Positions 1 through 7,453 of a DNA stretch of 64,000 bases are shown here, in pieces (position 1 is the stretch's first letter; each line of letters starts with the position of its first letter). This stretch comes from JAWLHK01 sp041690355 [NCBI: bacterium]. GTDB lineage: Bacteria > J088 > JAWLBW01. The translations under genes and the position numbers were made by a program. The notes under the pieces were generated by a model. That model made no database searches, had not been told where the DNA came from, and worked only from the letters and a program-made list of their open reading frames with translations. The stretch is from NCBI GenBank assembly GCA_041690355.1, contig JAWLHK010000003.1, forward strand, positions 28,695 through 92,694, given 5' to 3'.

Positions 1-290
1 GACGCGACGTGCTGGACGGGAGCCCACGGGTCGTCCACGAGGGTGAAGTGAGCCCTCCGTCACCCTGGTGCCTCCAGCACGGCAGGCACGGATTGCCGTG
101 CACCAGGATAGGCGTCTCCATTCGTCGACGCGACGTGCTGGACGGGAGCCCATGGGTCGTCCACGAGAGAGAAGTGAGCCCACGGCGCCCTGGCAATTCA
201 AGCACAGCAGCCACGGATTGCCGTGCAACAGGATAGGCGTCTCCATTCGTCGACGCGACGTGCTGGACGGGAACCCACGGGGCAAGCACG
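1..290. repeat. Left part of ~125-bp tandem repeat array
   Basis: Units share the core ggataggcgtctccattcgt followed by cgacgcgacgtgctggacgg. Core starts are at 106 and 231, and the window opens inside an earlier unit that would start about 20 bp upstream, so the period is 125-126 bp. Each unit holds the palindrome cgtcgacg, often cccatggg, and an 8-bp inverted pair (gtgctgga / tccagcac). The unit starting at 231 keeps the consensus for about 50 bases and then departs from it at about 281-290, where the GIY-YIG insert begins. The array continues off the left edge, so its full size is unknown. Confidence 0.93.
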
Positions 291-785
291 TAGTCCCGGG
301 CGTGCTTCAGGGAGGAGCAAGGTCCCGAAGCATTGGGTTGTGCCTTCGGATGAGGTCCAGTTTCTTGTTTCGCGACCAGGCCTTGATCTGCTTTTCTCTG
401 CGAATCGCCGTCAAGGGGCCGTGGATAGACTCGTAATAAAGTAGCCGCGTCACCCGATACTGCGCCGAAAAGGCGCGTCGATTTCGCTTAGTACGATGCT
501 CATGCAGACGACGCGCGAGATTATTGGTGACACCAACGTACAGTACACCCGAGCGGCTGCCCAGGATATACACGAAGAGCGTGCGCATCTTGCGGTCATA
601 GCATGAGCGACCTGAAAATGACAACAAAAAAGCAGCAATGAGCCCCCACTTTTCCCCGTGCGTGCACAGCCCCCACGTCGCTCCGACCAGCGGGAGGAGC
701 CTATCCTGGTTCGCATCGGTACCGAGCCCGCCAAGATTCAACCGATTGCGCTCGCAAAGCAGACCGTGCGGCCAGGGCTGCAGGA
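281..785. other. ~0.5-kb insert carrying a GIY-YIG gene inside one repeat unit
   Basis: The repeat consensus stops at unit offset about 50-60 (position 281-290). It resumes at position 786 at unit offset about 60 (agagacaagagcccacgg), allowing a 2-bp deletion. The two array halves therefore join into one normal unit if this segment is removed, which is the pattern expected of an insertion. It contains one leftward GIY-YIG gene (307-588). It also holds an 11-bp inverted copy of a unit sequence, gcctatcctgg, at 699-709. I see no transposase, terminal inverted repeats or clear target duplication. Whether it is mobile is an inference. Confidence 0.6.
307..588 (-). CDS. GIY-YIG superfamily nuclease, small (93 aa)
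   Basis: This is a small stand-alone nuclease domain of the COG2827 type. The translation starts MRTLFVYIL; VYIL takes the place of GIY and LYVG (residues 16-19) the place of YIG. Arg26/Arg27 in the NNLARRLHEH stretch and Glu66 in REKQIKAW fit the family's catalytic Arg and metal-binding Glu. At 93 residues it is about the usual length of single-domain family members. The ATG at 588 begins the conserved motif. The frame stays open far upstream only because the repeat DNA lacks stops, and that extension is not repeat-periodic protein. No good ribosome-binding site is visible. It lies alone inside a tandem array. A homing or array-maintenance role is inferred, not shown. Confidence 0.85.
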   Translation of the reverse strand: MRTLFVYILGSRSGVLYVGVTNNLARRLHEHRTKRNRRAFSAQYRVTRLLYYESIHGPLTAIRREKQIKAWSRNKKLDLIRRHNPMLRDLAPP

Positions 786-1560
786 AGAGACAAGAGCCCA
801 CGGTGCCCTGGCGCCTCCAGCACAGCAGGCACGGATTGCCGTGCACCAGGATAGGCGTCTCCATTCGTCGACGCGACGTGCTGGACGGGAGCCCACGGGT
901 CGTCCACGAGAGAGAAGTGAGCCCACGGTGCCCTGGCGCCTCCAGCACAGCAGCCACGGATTGCCGTGCAACAGGATAGGCGTCTCCATTCGTCGACGCG
1001 ACGTGCTGGACGGGAGCCCATGGGTCGTCCACGAGAGACAAGTGAGCCCACCCTGGTGCCTCCAGCACGGCAGCCACGGATTGCTGTGCACCAGGATAGG
1101 CGTCTCCATTCGTCGACGCGACGTGCTGGACGGGAGCCCATGGGTCGTCCACGAGAGAGAAGTGATCCCTCCGTCGCCCTGGCGCCTCCAGCACAGCAGC
1201 CACGGATTGCCGTGCACCAGGATAGGCGTCTCCATTCGTCGACGCGACGTGCGGGACGGGAGCCCATGGGTCGTCAACTAACGGAGGCAAGCTCTCCGGC
1301 GCCCTGGCGCCTCCAGCACAGCAGCCACGGATTGCTGTCCAAAAGGATAGGCGTCTCCATTCGTCGACGCGACGTGCTGGACGGGAGCCCACGGGTCGTC
1401 CACGAGAGAAAAGTGAGCCCTCCGGCGCCCGGGTGCCTTCAGCACAGCAGCCACGGATTGCCGTGCACCAGGATAGGCGTCTCCATTCGTCGACGCAACG
1501 TGCTGGAAGTGAGCCCATGGGTCATGCACGGACGGATGCGAGCGCCCTGGCACCCCGGCT
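786..1560. repeat. Right part of ~125-bp tandem repeat array
   Basis: Core starts at 849, 974, 1094, 1220, 1345 and 1471, with spacings of 125, 120, 126, 125 and 126 bp. The first 47-50 bases of each unit are almost invariant. The second half, around ccctggcgcctccagcac, varies more and carries small indels (the 120-bp unit lacks several bases near 1045-1055). The last unit is degenerate: gacgcaacgtgctggaag replaces the normal core, and similarity fades by about 1560, only some 45 bp before the next gene. Frames open across it shift between units because the period is not a multiple of three, so it is not coding. Confidence 0.93.
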
Positions 1561-1589
1561 TTGGCAATTCCACGCCCGGTGCGGTAGCG

Positions 1590-1595
1590 TATAAC
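1590..1595 (+). promoter_or_regulatory. Candidate -10 element (tataac) abutting the operon start
   Basis: tataac lies only 7 bp before the ATG at 1603, and no Shine-Dalgarno sequence sits between them. If it works as a -10 box, the transcript would start at or next to the ATG, giving a leaderless mRNA. A matching -35 is poor (ttccac at 1568, spacing 16), so this is a weak call. Confidence 0.35.
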
Positions 1596-1602
1596 ATTCC
1601 CC

Positions 1603-2583
1603 ATGGCTACCGAAACACCCGTCACAACCAAGACCGTTCTGGTGACCGGGGCCGGCGGATACCTGGGCCGCCAGGTTGTCGCCGCCCTTGCTCCCCGTAC
1701 CGAATTCCGCGTCATTGCCGCCGACGTGCGCGAGACGCCACCCGAGAACCGGCTCGCCGGCGTGACCTATGCCGTCAGCGACGTGCGCGATCCGAAGCTG
1801 GTCGAACTGTTCCGCGCGCATGGCGTGCAAACCGTCGTCCACCTCGCCTCCATCGTGACGCCCGGTAAGAAGAGCGACCGCGCCTTCGAGTACAGCGTCG
1901 ATGTCAACGGCTCGCGCAACGTGCTCGATGCCTGTGTCCAAGCGGGCGTGAAGCATGTCATCGTTTCCTCGAGCGGCGCCGCCTACGGATACCACCCCGA
2001 CAACCCGGACTGGCTCACCGAGGAAAAACCGATCCGCGGGAATTACGAATTCGCGTACTCCTATCACAAGCGACTCGTGGAAGAGATGCTCGCGGAATAC
2101 CGGGAGAAACACCCGGAGCTGGCGCAGACGATCTTCCGCATCGGTACGATTCTCGGTGACACCGTTCGCAACCAGATCACCGACCTGTTCGAAAAGCCGC
2201 GCCTCATCGGCGTGCGCGGCTCCGACAGCCCGTTCGTCTTCATCTGGGATCAGGATGCCGTCCGCATCGTCGCACAGGCGGTCGAAACGGGACGCAGCGG
2301 GATTTTCAATGTCGCCGGCGACGGAGCGCTCACCATCCACGACATCGCGAACCGCCTCGGCAAATCGGTTGTCCTGCTCCCCGCCGGCGTGGTCCAGGGC
2401 GCCTTATGGATGCTGAAGAAGCTCGGCCTGACGCAATACGGACCCGAGCAGATCAACTTCCTGCGCTACCGCCCCGTGCTCGACAACCGCCGCCTGAAAG
2501 AAGAATTCGGCTACGTTCCGCACAAGACCTCGGCCGAGGTCTTCGAGTACTGGCGCGAAGCACGCGCCCGGCAGCAGGCCTGA
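1603..2583 (+). CDS. Extended SDR, NAD-dependent epimerase/dehydratase
   Basis: A 326-residue Rossmann-fold enzyme of the extended short-chain dehydrogenase family. The nucleotide-binding motif is TGAGGYLG near residues 15-22. The active site is a Ser in VSSSGAAYG plus the pair in YSYHKRLVEE (YxxxK). VSDVRD follows the second strand, as is usual for the adenine pocket. These enzymes epimerise, dehydrate or reduce NDP-sugars or related hydroxy compounds in the cytoplasm; the substrate cannot be read from sequence. It is the first gene of a rightward run of five, only 2 bp ahead of a second SDR. The ATG at 1603 has no obvious ribosome-binding site but has a -10-like box just upstream. Confidence 0.88.
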   Translation: MATETPVTTKTVLVTGAGGYLGRQVVAALAPRTEFRVIAADVRETPPENRLAGVTYAVSDVRDPKLVELFRAHGVQTVVHLASIVTPGKKSDRAFEYSVDVNGSRNVLDACVQAGVKHVIVSSSGAAYGYHPDNPDWLTEEKPIRGNYEFAYSYHKRLVEEMLAEYREKHPELAQTIFRIGTILGDTVRNQITDLFEKPRLIGVRGSDSPFVFIWDQDAVRIVAQAVETGRSGIFNVAGDGALTIHDIANRLGKSVVLLPAGVVQGALWMLKKLGLTQYGPEQINFLRYRPVLDNRRLKEEFGYVPHKTSAEVFEYWREARARQQA

Positions 2584-2585
2584 CC

Positions 2586-3386
2586 ATGGCGAATCGCGAC
2601 TACAGCGGCAAGGTGGTCGTCGTCACCGGGGGCGCGGGCGGACTCGGACAGGCTCTCTGCCGCCGGTTCGCGGCCGCGGGCGCCAAGGTCGCCGCCGTTG
2701 ATCGGAACGAAGAAGCCGTACGCGCCTTCGCCGCCGCACTGGAAGCCGAAGGCTTTACCGCCATCGGCCTGGCATGCGACGTCACGGACTTTGCCTCGTG
2801 CACGGCCGCCGTCGAGGAAGTCGTCGGACGCTTCGGCGGCGTCGACGTGCTCATCAACAACGCGGGCATTTCGCACCGCAGCTACTTCCGCGAGACCGAT
2901 CCGGCGGTCATCCGCCGCGTCATGGACGTCAATTTCTTCGGCGCCGTTCACGGTACGAAGGCCGCGCTCCCTTCCCTGCTCGAGCGAAAGGGACAGATTG
3001 TCGCCATCTCGAGCATCGCCGGCTTCTCGCCCCTGCTCGAACGCACCGGCTACAGCGCCAGCAAGCACGCCCTGCACGGCTTCTTCGACAGCCTGCGCGC
3101 CGAAGTGGAGGACGACGGCGTCGACGTCATGCTCGTCTGTCCCGGATTCGTCGCCACGGGTATCGAGGCTTCTGCTTTGGGCGGCGACGGCGGCGCCGTG
3201 AAGGTTCCCCGCAAAACGGTGGGAGAAGAGATGACCCCCACCGCCATGGCCGACCTGATTTTCCAGTCCGCCGCGTCGCGGGCCACCCTTTGCCTTCCGA
3301 CTGCCCTCCCCCGGCTGTCCTGGTGGGTAAGCCGCATTTTTCCGCGCTTCTTCGCGCGGATGATGCGCCGTCGCGTCGCCACCTGA
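2586..3386 (+). CDS. Classical short-chain dehydrogenase/reductase
   Basis: A 266-residue classical SDR. It shows TGGAGGLG near the N-terminus for NAD(P) binding, CDVTD, the structural NNAG motif, a catalytic Ser in AISSIAGFS, YSASKHAL as the YxxxK pair, and PGFVATG after it. The C-terminus carries a hydrophobic, basic tail (LPRLSWWVSRIFPRFF then RMMRRR) that could touch a membrane, as seen in SDRs acting on lipids or sterols; that is an inference. It starts 2 bp after the preceding SDR gene stops, so the two are almost certainly cotranscribed. Confidence 0.88.
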   Translation: MANRDYSGKVVVVTGGAGGLGQALCRRFAAAGAKVAAVDRNEEAVRAFAAALEAEGFTAIGLACDVTDFASCTAAVEEVVGRFGGVDVLINNAGISHRSYFRETDPAVIRRVMDVNFFGAVHGTKAALPSLLERKGQIVAISSIAGFSPLLERTGYSASKHALHGFFDSLRAEVEDDGVDVMLVCPGFVATGIEASALGGDGGAVKVPRKTVGEEMTPTAMADLIFQSAASRATLCLPTALPRLSWWVSRIFPRFFARMMRRRVAT

Positions 3387-3397
3387 GGAGTTTCGTC

Positions 3398-5179
3398 ATG
3401 CGATTCCAGATCCCCCTATTCCTCACCGCCCTCGCCCTTCATGGCTCCGCGCACGCCGCAACCGTGCAGGTTGTCCTGCCGGACGGAACCCCTGTTCCGA
3501 CCGCGATGGTGACCGAATCGCCCGCCCAGCCGGAACCGCGGGACACGTCCGATGGCGGCTATCAGGCGCATGGCGTTCCGCAATTCGTGGAGCCAGAGGC
3601 GACCGCCTTCACGTCCGCTGACGGCGTGGCCCGTTTTGCCGACCGCCCCGGTGCGCTACGCTATCGCGTGCGGAAACCGGGATACCGCGACGCCGTCACG
3701 GTGCCCACGGCCGGAACGCGGCAGGTCACGGTGCGCCTGGAACCGGAAACCGATCCGTTCGCGCTCGCGGAATTGAAGCCCGCCAACATCTGGCTCGGCG
3801 CACTTGCTTTCGACACTCCCGACGACAAGAAGCATTTCCAGATGCAGTGCGGATTCTGTCATCAGTTCGGTACGGCGTTCATCCGCCGCGAACGAACGCC
3901 GGAGGAATGGAGCGATGTCATCCGGCGTATGGTGCGCTATGGCTCGCGGCTCCCGACCGATCTCCAGAAGAAGATGCCGGAAAAATTGAGCGCCGAGTGG
4001 CGGCGTATCCGCGAAGCCCCCGAAAGCCTGTCTGCGGCGCCCGACTATGCGCCGCAGCTGGCGGGAACGGCCATCACCGAGTGGCCCCTCGGCGACCAGA
4101 TGTCGCAGATGCATGACATGCTGATTGCCCGTAACGGCCTGGTCTACGTCGCCGACAACATCCAGGATCGCCTGCACGAAATCGACCCGAAGACGAACCG
4201 GGTCACGGTCTACAGGATCCCGCATCGCGAAGGGGACCGGAACGGCGGCCTCATCGCCGGGCGCCTCGGCGATTTTCCCCGGCACGACAGCACCTCGAAT
4301 GCGCACTCGCTGGCCGAGTCGCAACACGACGGCCACATCTTCATCACGCCCTCGGCGCAGCGCCGGCTGGTGGAATTCGACCCCGAAACGAAGGCCTTCA
4401 CGCTGCATGAGATGGACGCGGGCTTTTATCCGCACACGATCCGGGTCGACAGCCGCGACCGCGTCTGGTTCACGCTTGCCCTCTCGAACCAGGTCGCCAT
4501 GTTCGATCGCGGCACGGGCAAGTTCACGCTCTACGATCTGCCGGCCCGCAGCTTCAAGGAGAAGGTGCTGACGGCGTACATGCACATCGTCTTCCGCCTG
4601 ATCAACTGGGGGATTCCGCTTCCGAACTGGCTCGCCATCGACTGGCAGAGTACGGGCACCCCCCTGCCCTACGGCATTGACATCGGCCGCGACGACACCG
4701 TCTGGTTCAGCCGGCTGCACACGCAGGAGATCGGCCGCATCCGTCCGGAGACCGGCGAAATCACGATGATCCCCACGCCGTTCGTCGGGCCCCGCCGCCT
4801 GCGCGTCGACGCCAAGGGGAACCCGTGGATTACGGCGTTCGCCGAGTCGGCCATCGCGAAGTACGATGTCGATGCGGAATCGTTCACCGTTTATCCGCTT
4901 CCCGTCACGCCGGCGGGAAGCGAAACCCCCTATGCGCTCAACGTGGATAAGCGCCGCCACATCGTGTGGGTGAACGGCAATCAGTCCGACGCCCTGTACG
5001 GATTCGACATCACGCGCGAAACCTGGACGGCTGTCCCCCTGCCGCGGCGGACCACGTTCACCCGCGACGTGGAAGTCGACGAGGACGGTACGCTGTATAC
5101 CTCGAACTCCAACTTCCCCAGCTGGCACATCGAAGACGGCCAGCCGACCCTCATCCGCATCGTGCGAACCACCCCATGA
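3398..5179 (+). CDS. Secreted haem-c / Vgb-like beta-propeller protein
   Basis: A 593-residue exported protein. Residues 1-20 form a signal peptide ending SAHA. Residues 21-125 resemble a carboxypeptidase regulatory-like fold (PDGTPVPTAMV, YRVRKPGYRDAV, VTVRLEPE). Cys151-Cys154-His155 (CGFCH) is a c-type haem attachment motif. From about 225 to the end there are repeated six- or seven-bladed propeller segments (DRLHEIDPKTNRVTVY, RLVEFDPETKAFTLHE, IAKYDVDAESFTVYPL) like the streptogramin lyase (Vgb) family. The product would be a periplasmic c-type cytochrome with a propeller; the reaction is unknown and lyase activity should not be assumed. The ATG at 3398 follows gaggag at 3385-3390. The next gene overlaps it by 4 bp. 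Confidence 0.82.
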   Translation: MRFQIPLFLTALALHGSAHAATVQVVLPDGTPVPTAMVTESPAQPEPRDTSDGGYQAHGVPQFVEPEATAFTSADGVARFADRPGALRYRVRKPGYRDAVTVPTAGTRQVTVRLEPETDPFALAELKPANIWLGALAFDTPDDKKHFQMQCGFCHQFGTAFIRRERTPEEWSDVIRRMVRYGSRLPTDLQKKMPEKLSAEWRRIREAPESLSAAPDYAPQLAGTAITEWPLGDQMSQMHDMLIARNGLVYVADNIQDRLHEIDPKTNRVTVYRIPHREGDRNGGLIAGRLGDFPRHDSTSNAHSLAESQHDGHIFITPSAQRRLVEFDPETKAFTLHEMDAGFYPHTIRVDSRDRVWFTLALSNQVAMFDRGTGKFTLYDLPARSFKEKVLTAYMHIVFRLINWGIPLPNWLAIDWQSTGTPLPYGIDIGRDDTVWFSRLHTQEIGRIRPETGEITMIPTPFVGPRRLRVDAKGNPWITAFAESAIAKYDVDAESFTVYPLPVTPAGSETPYALNVDKRRHIVWVNGNQSDALYGFDITRETWTAVPLPRRTTFTRDVEVDEDGTLYTSNSNFPSWHIEDGQPTLIRIVRTTP

Positions 5180-6411
5180 TTCGACGTTACTGGTCCTTTT
5201 TTCTCTCGTGCCTGTTCGCCTTCACCGGCGGGCACATCGTCAACTACTCCGTCATCATCTACTCGCAGGAGGTCCTGAAATCCGACCTCCTGGCCGGCAT
5301 CGGCTTCGCGCTCTGCTTCGGTCCGCCGCTCGTGCTCGGCTGGTACGCGGGGGTTCTATGCGACCGGAAGTCGTCGGTGCACATCATTCACGGGGCGCAG
5401 GCGATGTTCATCCTCGCCGCCGGCGTTCTGCTGCTCGGACATCTGACCGTTCCGGAAGCCGCTTCGCGCGCGCCGTTCGTCCTCACCGCGGCCGGCCTGG
5501 CGGGAGTCGGCTGGTCGTTCGTCTCGCCGGCGCGCATGACCGTGCTCGGCCAGATCGTAAGCCCCGCGGAACTCAAGCCGGCCTCGCTCGTCTTCAATCT
5601 GCTCGTCATGCTCGGCTTCGGCCTGGGTCCGCTTTCCATCTCGGCCGCACGCCAGCTGAGCGGCTGGCCCCTCGCGTTCGTCGCCGCCGCCACCTTGTTC
5701 GCCACCGCCTCGCTGCTCGTGCTGGGCATGAACGTACGCCCCACCCTCCGGCCGCGGAAACCCGTGCTGGCCGAGGTCGCCGAGGGGCTGCGAGCGGCAG
5801 GCGGCAGCCCGCTGATTACCCAGTTACTGCTGTCGGCCATCGTCGGCTACATGCTGATGGGTCCGATGCAGGTCCTGCTCCCGCGGCTCGCCCGGTTCGA
5901 GCTGGGGCTTTCGGAGATGGAACGCGGCGCGTTTCTGGGCGCCCTCGCCCCCTCGCTCATCGTGGGCGGCGTGCTCTGCATCGCCATCGCCGCGCGCTTG
6001 CATAACGGACGGACGATCTTTCTCGCAACGGGAATCGCAGGCGTTCTTTTCGCGGTCCTCGGTTCCATGCAGAGCGCCCTGCCCGCCGTCGCCCTGCTCG
6101 CCGCCATCGGCATCATCGGCGGCATTGCCATCGGGCTCATCGTCGCAGGCATCCAGGCGAACGTCGAAGAGGCCGTGCGCGGCCGGGTGCTCGCCATGTA
6201 CACGATCATCTCGCAGGTCATGCCGGCGACTTCCGGACTCCTGGCCGGAGTGCTCATGCACGCCATGGATGTGCGGCGCGCCGCCTGGGCCTGCGGGGCC
6301 ATTCTGGCGACCGCCGCCCTGATCAACGCCGCGTGGATGCGAACCCTGCGCGGATACAGCGGCCGGGAAGCCGAACCGCCGGTTGCCGAGCTCGAGGGGA
6401 ATAGAGGATAA
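5176..6411 (+). CDS. Major facilitator superfamily transporter
   Basis: A 411-residue integral membrane protein with about 12 hydrophobic segments and the MFS loop 2-3 signature in degenerate form (GWYAGVLCDRKSS). The second half repeats the pattern around VNVRP-RPRK and the central loop. MFS permeases move small solutes by proton symport or antiport; the substrate is unknown. The ATG at 5176 overlaps the stop of the upstream gene (ATGA), implying translational coupling to the haem/propeller protein. Placement between a secreted redox protein and a second transporter suggests uptake or export of the same compound class. Confidence 0.85.
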   Translation: MIRRYWSFFLSCLFAFTGGHIVNYSVIIYSQEVLKSDLLAGIGFALCFGPPLVLGWYAGVLCDRKSSVHIIHGAQAMFILAAGVLLLGHLTVPEAASRAPFVLTAAGLAGVGWSFVSPARMTVLGQIVSPAELKPASLVFNLLVMLGFGLGPLSISAARQLSGWPLAFVAAATLFATASLLVLGMNVRPTLRPRKPVLAEVAEGLRAAGGSPLITQLLLSAIVGYMLMGPMQVLLPRLARFELGLSEMERGAFLGALAPSLIVGGVLCIAIAARLHNGRTIFLATGIAGVLFAVLGSMQSALPAVALLAAIGIIGGIAIGLIVAGIQANVEEAVRGRVLAMYTIISQVMPATSGLLAGVLMHAMDVRRAAWACGAILATAALINAAWMRTLRGYSGREAEPPVAELEGNRG

Positions 6412-6419
6412 TTGGCGCC

Positions 6420-7373
6420 ATGACTCCAGACATCGACCAGCTTCGACTGAACTTCAGCCCCGAGGGGCTCTTTGCCCTCAACATCGTGCTCGCGCTCATC
6501 ATGTTCGGCATCGCGCTGGACATCCGACCGCGCGACTTCGTGAATATCGCACGATCGCCGAAGGGACCGCTCGTGGCGGTGGGCACGCAGATTCTCATCG
6601 TGCCGGCCATCGCCTTCCTGCTGACGCTGGTCATCGATCCGGTGCCGAGCATCGCGCTGGGGATGATTCTGGTCGCCGCGTGCCCAAGCGGCAACATGTC
6701 GAACTTTCTCGCCCACTTCGCGAAGTCGAACGTGCCGCTCTCCATCAGCGCGACGGCCCTGTCGACGGCCCTGGCCATCCTCGTCACGCCGCTCAACCTG
6801 ACGCTCTGGGCGTCGCTCAACCCGAAGACCGCGCCGCTCCTGCGCACCGTGAGTCTCGATCCGGTGGACATGTTCGTGACCATCGGCCTCATCCTCGCGC
6901 TGCCTCTCGTGGCAGGCATGCTCGTCGCGGCCCGCAAGCCCGCCTGGGCCGACCGGCTGCGCAAACCGATGCAGAAATTGAGCCTCGTGTTCTTCGCGCT
7001 CTTCGTCGCGGCCGCCCTGCAGGCGAACTTCCGCCACTTTCTCGACTACATCGGTTTCGCCCTGGTCGCCGTCTTCATCGAGAACACGGCGGCGTTCGCG
7101 GCGGGCTATTTCGCCGCCCGCGCCGTGCGCCTCAGCAAGTACGACGCCCGCGCCGTCTCCATCGAGACCGGCATCCACAACTCCGGTCTCGGGCTCGTGC
7201 TCGTCTTCAATTTCTTCGAGGGGAACGGCGGCATGGCCATCGTCGCCGCCTGGTGGGGCATCTGGCACATCATCGCCGGGCTCGCGCTGGGCTGGTACTG
7301 GTCGAAGCGCCCGCTCACGGCCGCCGAAGGCGCACCGCAGGAAGCGGCGGAATTGCAGGTCACCACCGTCTGA
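6420..7373 (+). CDS. BASS family (bile acid:Na+ symporter-like) transporter
   Basis: A 317-residue membrane protein with about 9-10 hydrophobic segments. The family hallmark is clear: MILVAACPSGNMSNFLAHFAKSNVPLSISATALST matches the SBF/BASS motif region (around residues 80-115), and ETGIHNSGLGLVLVFNFF matches the second crossing helix with its conserved Glu-Thr-Gly and Asn. BASS proteins couple Na+ to uptake of organic anions such as bile acids or 2-oxoacids; the substrate here is unknown. It starts 8 bp after the MFS gene, is the last gene of the operon, and converges on mutS. Confidence 0.9.
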   Translation: MTPDIDQLRLNFSPEGLFALNIVLALIMFGIALDIRPRDFVNIARSPKGPLVAVGTQILIVPAIAFLLTLVIDPVPSIALGMILVAACPSGNMSNFLAHFAKSNVPLSISATALSTALAILVTPLNLTLWASLNPKTAPLLRTVSLDPVDMFVTIGLILALPLVAGMLVAARKPAWADRLRKPMQKLSLVFFALFVAAALQANFRHFLDYIGFALVAVFIENTAAFAAGYFAARAVRLSKYDARAVSIETGIHNSGLGLVLVFNFFEGNGGMAIVAAWWGIWHIIAGLALGWYWSKRPLTAAEGAPQEAAELQVTTV

Positions 7374-7453
7374 GGCTGCACCAGATGACTTGCGGAACAG
7401 AAGTCCTTGCTTCCTCTCCCCCGTCCGCCCAGTCTCCCCAGTCGGCGAGACAA

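Noticed and set aside
281-785. Insertion sequence
   Set aside because: No transposase, terminal inverted repeats or target duplication seen; called only an insert.
307-1518. A 403-codon leftward frame spanning the GIY-YIG gene and the repeat array
   Set aside because: The frame is open because repeat DNA lacks stops. The translated repeats shift frame between units (period not a multiple of three), so only the 93-residue GIY-YIG part is protein-like.
1-1560. CRISPR array
   Set aside because: Units are about 125 bp with no short repeats separated by unique spacers, and no cas genes are nearby.
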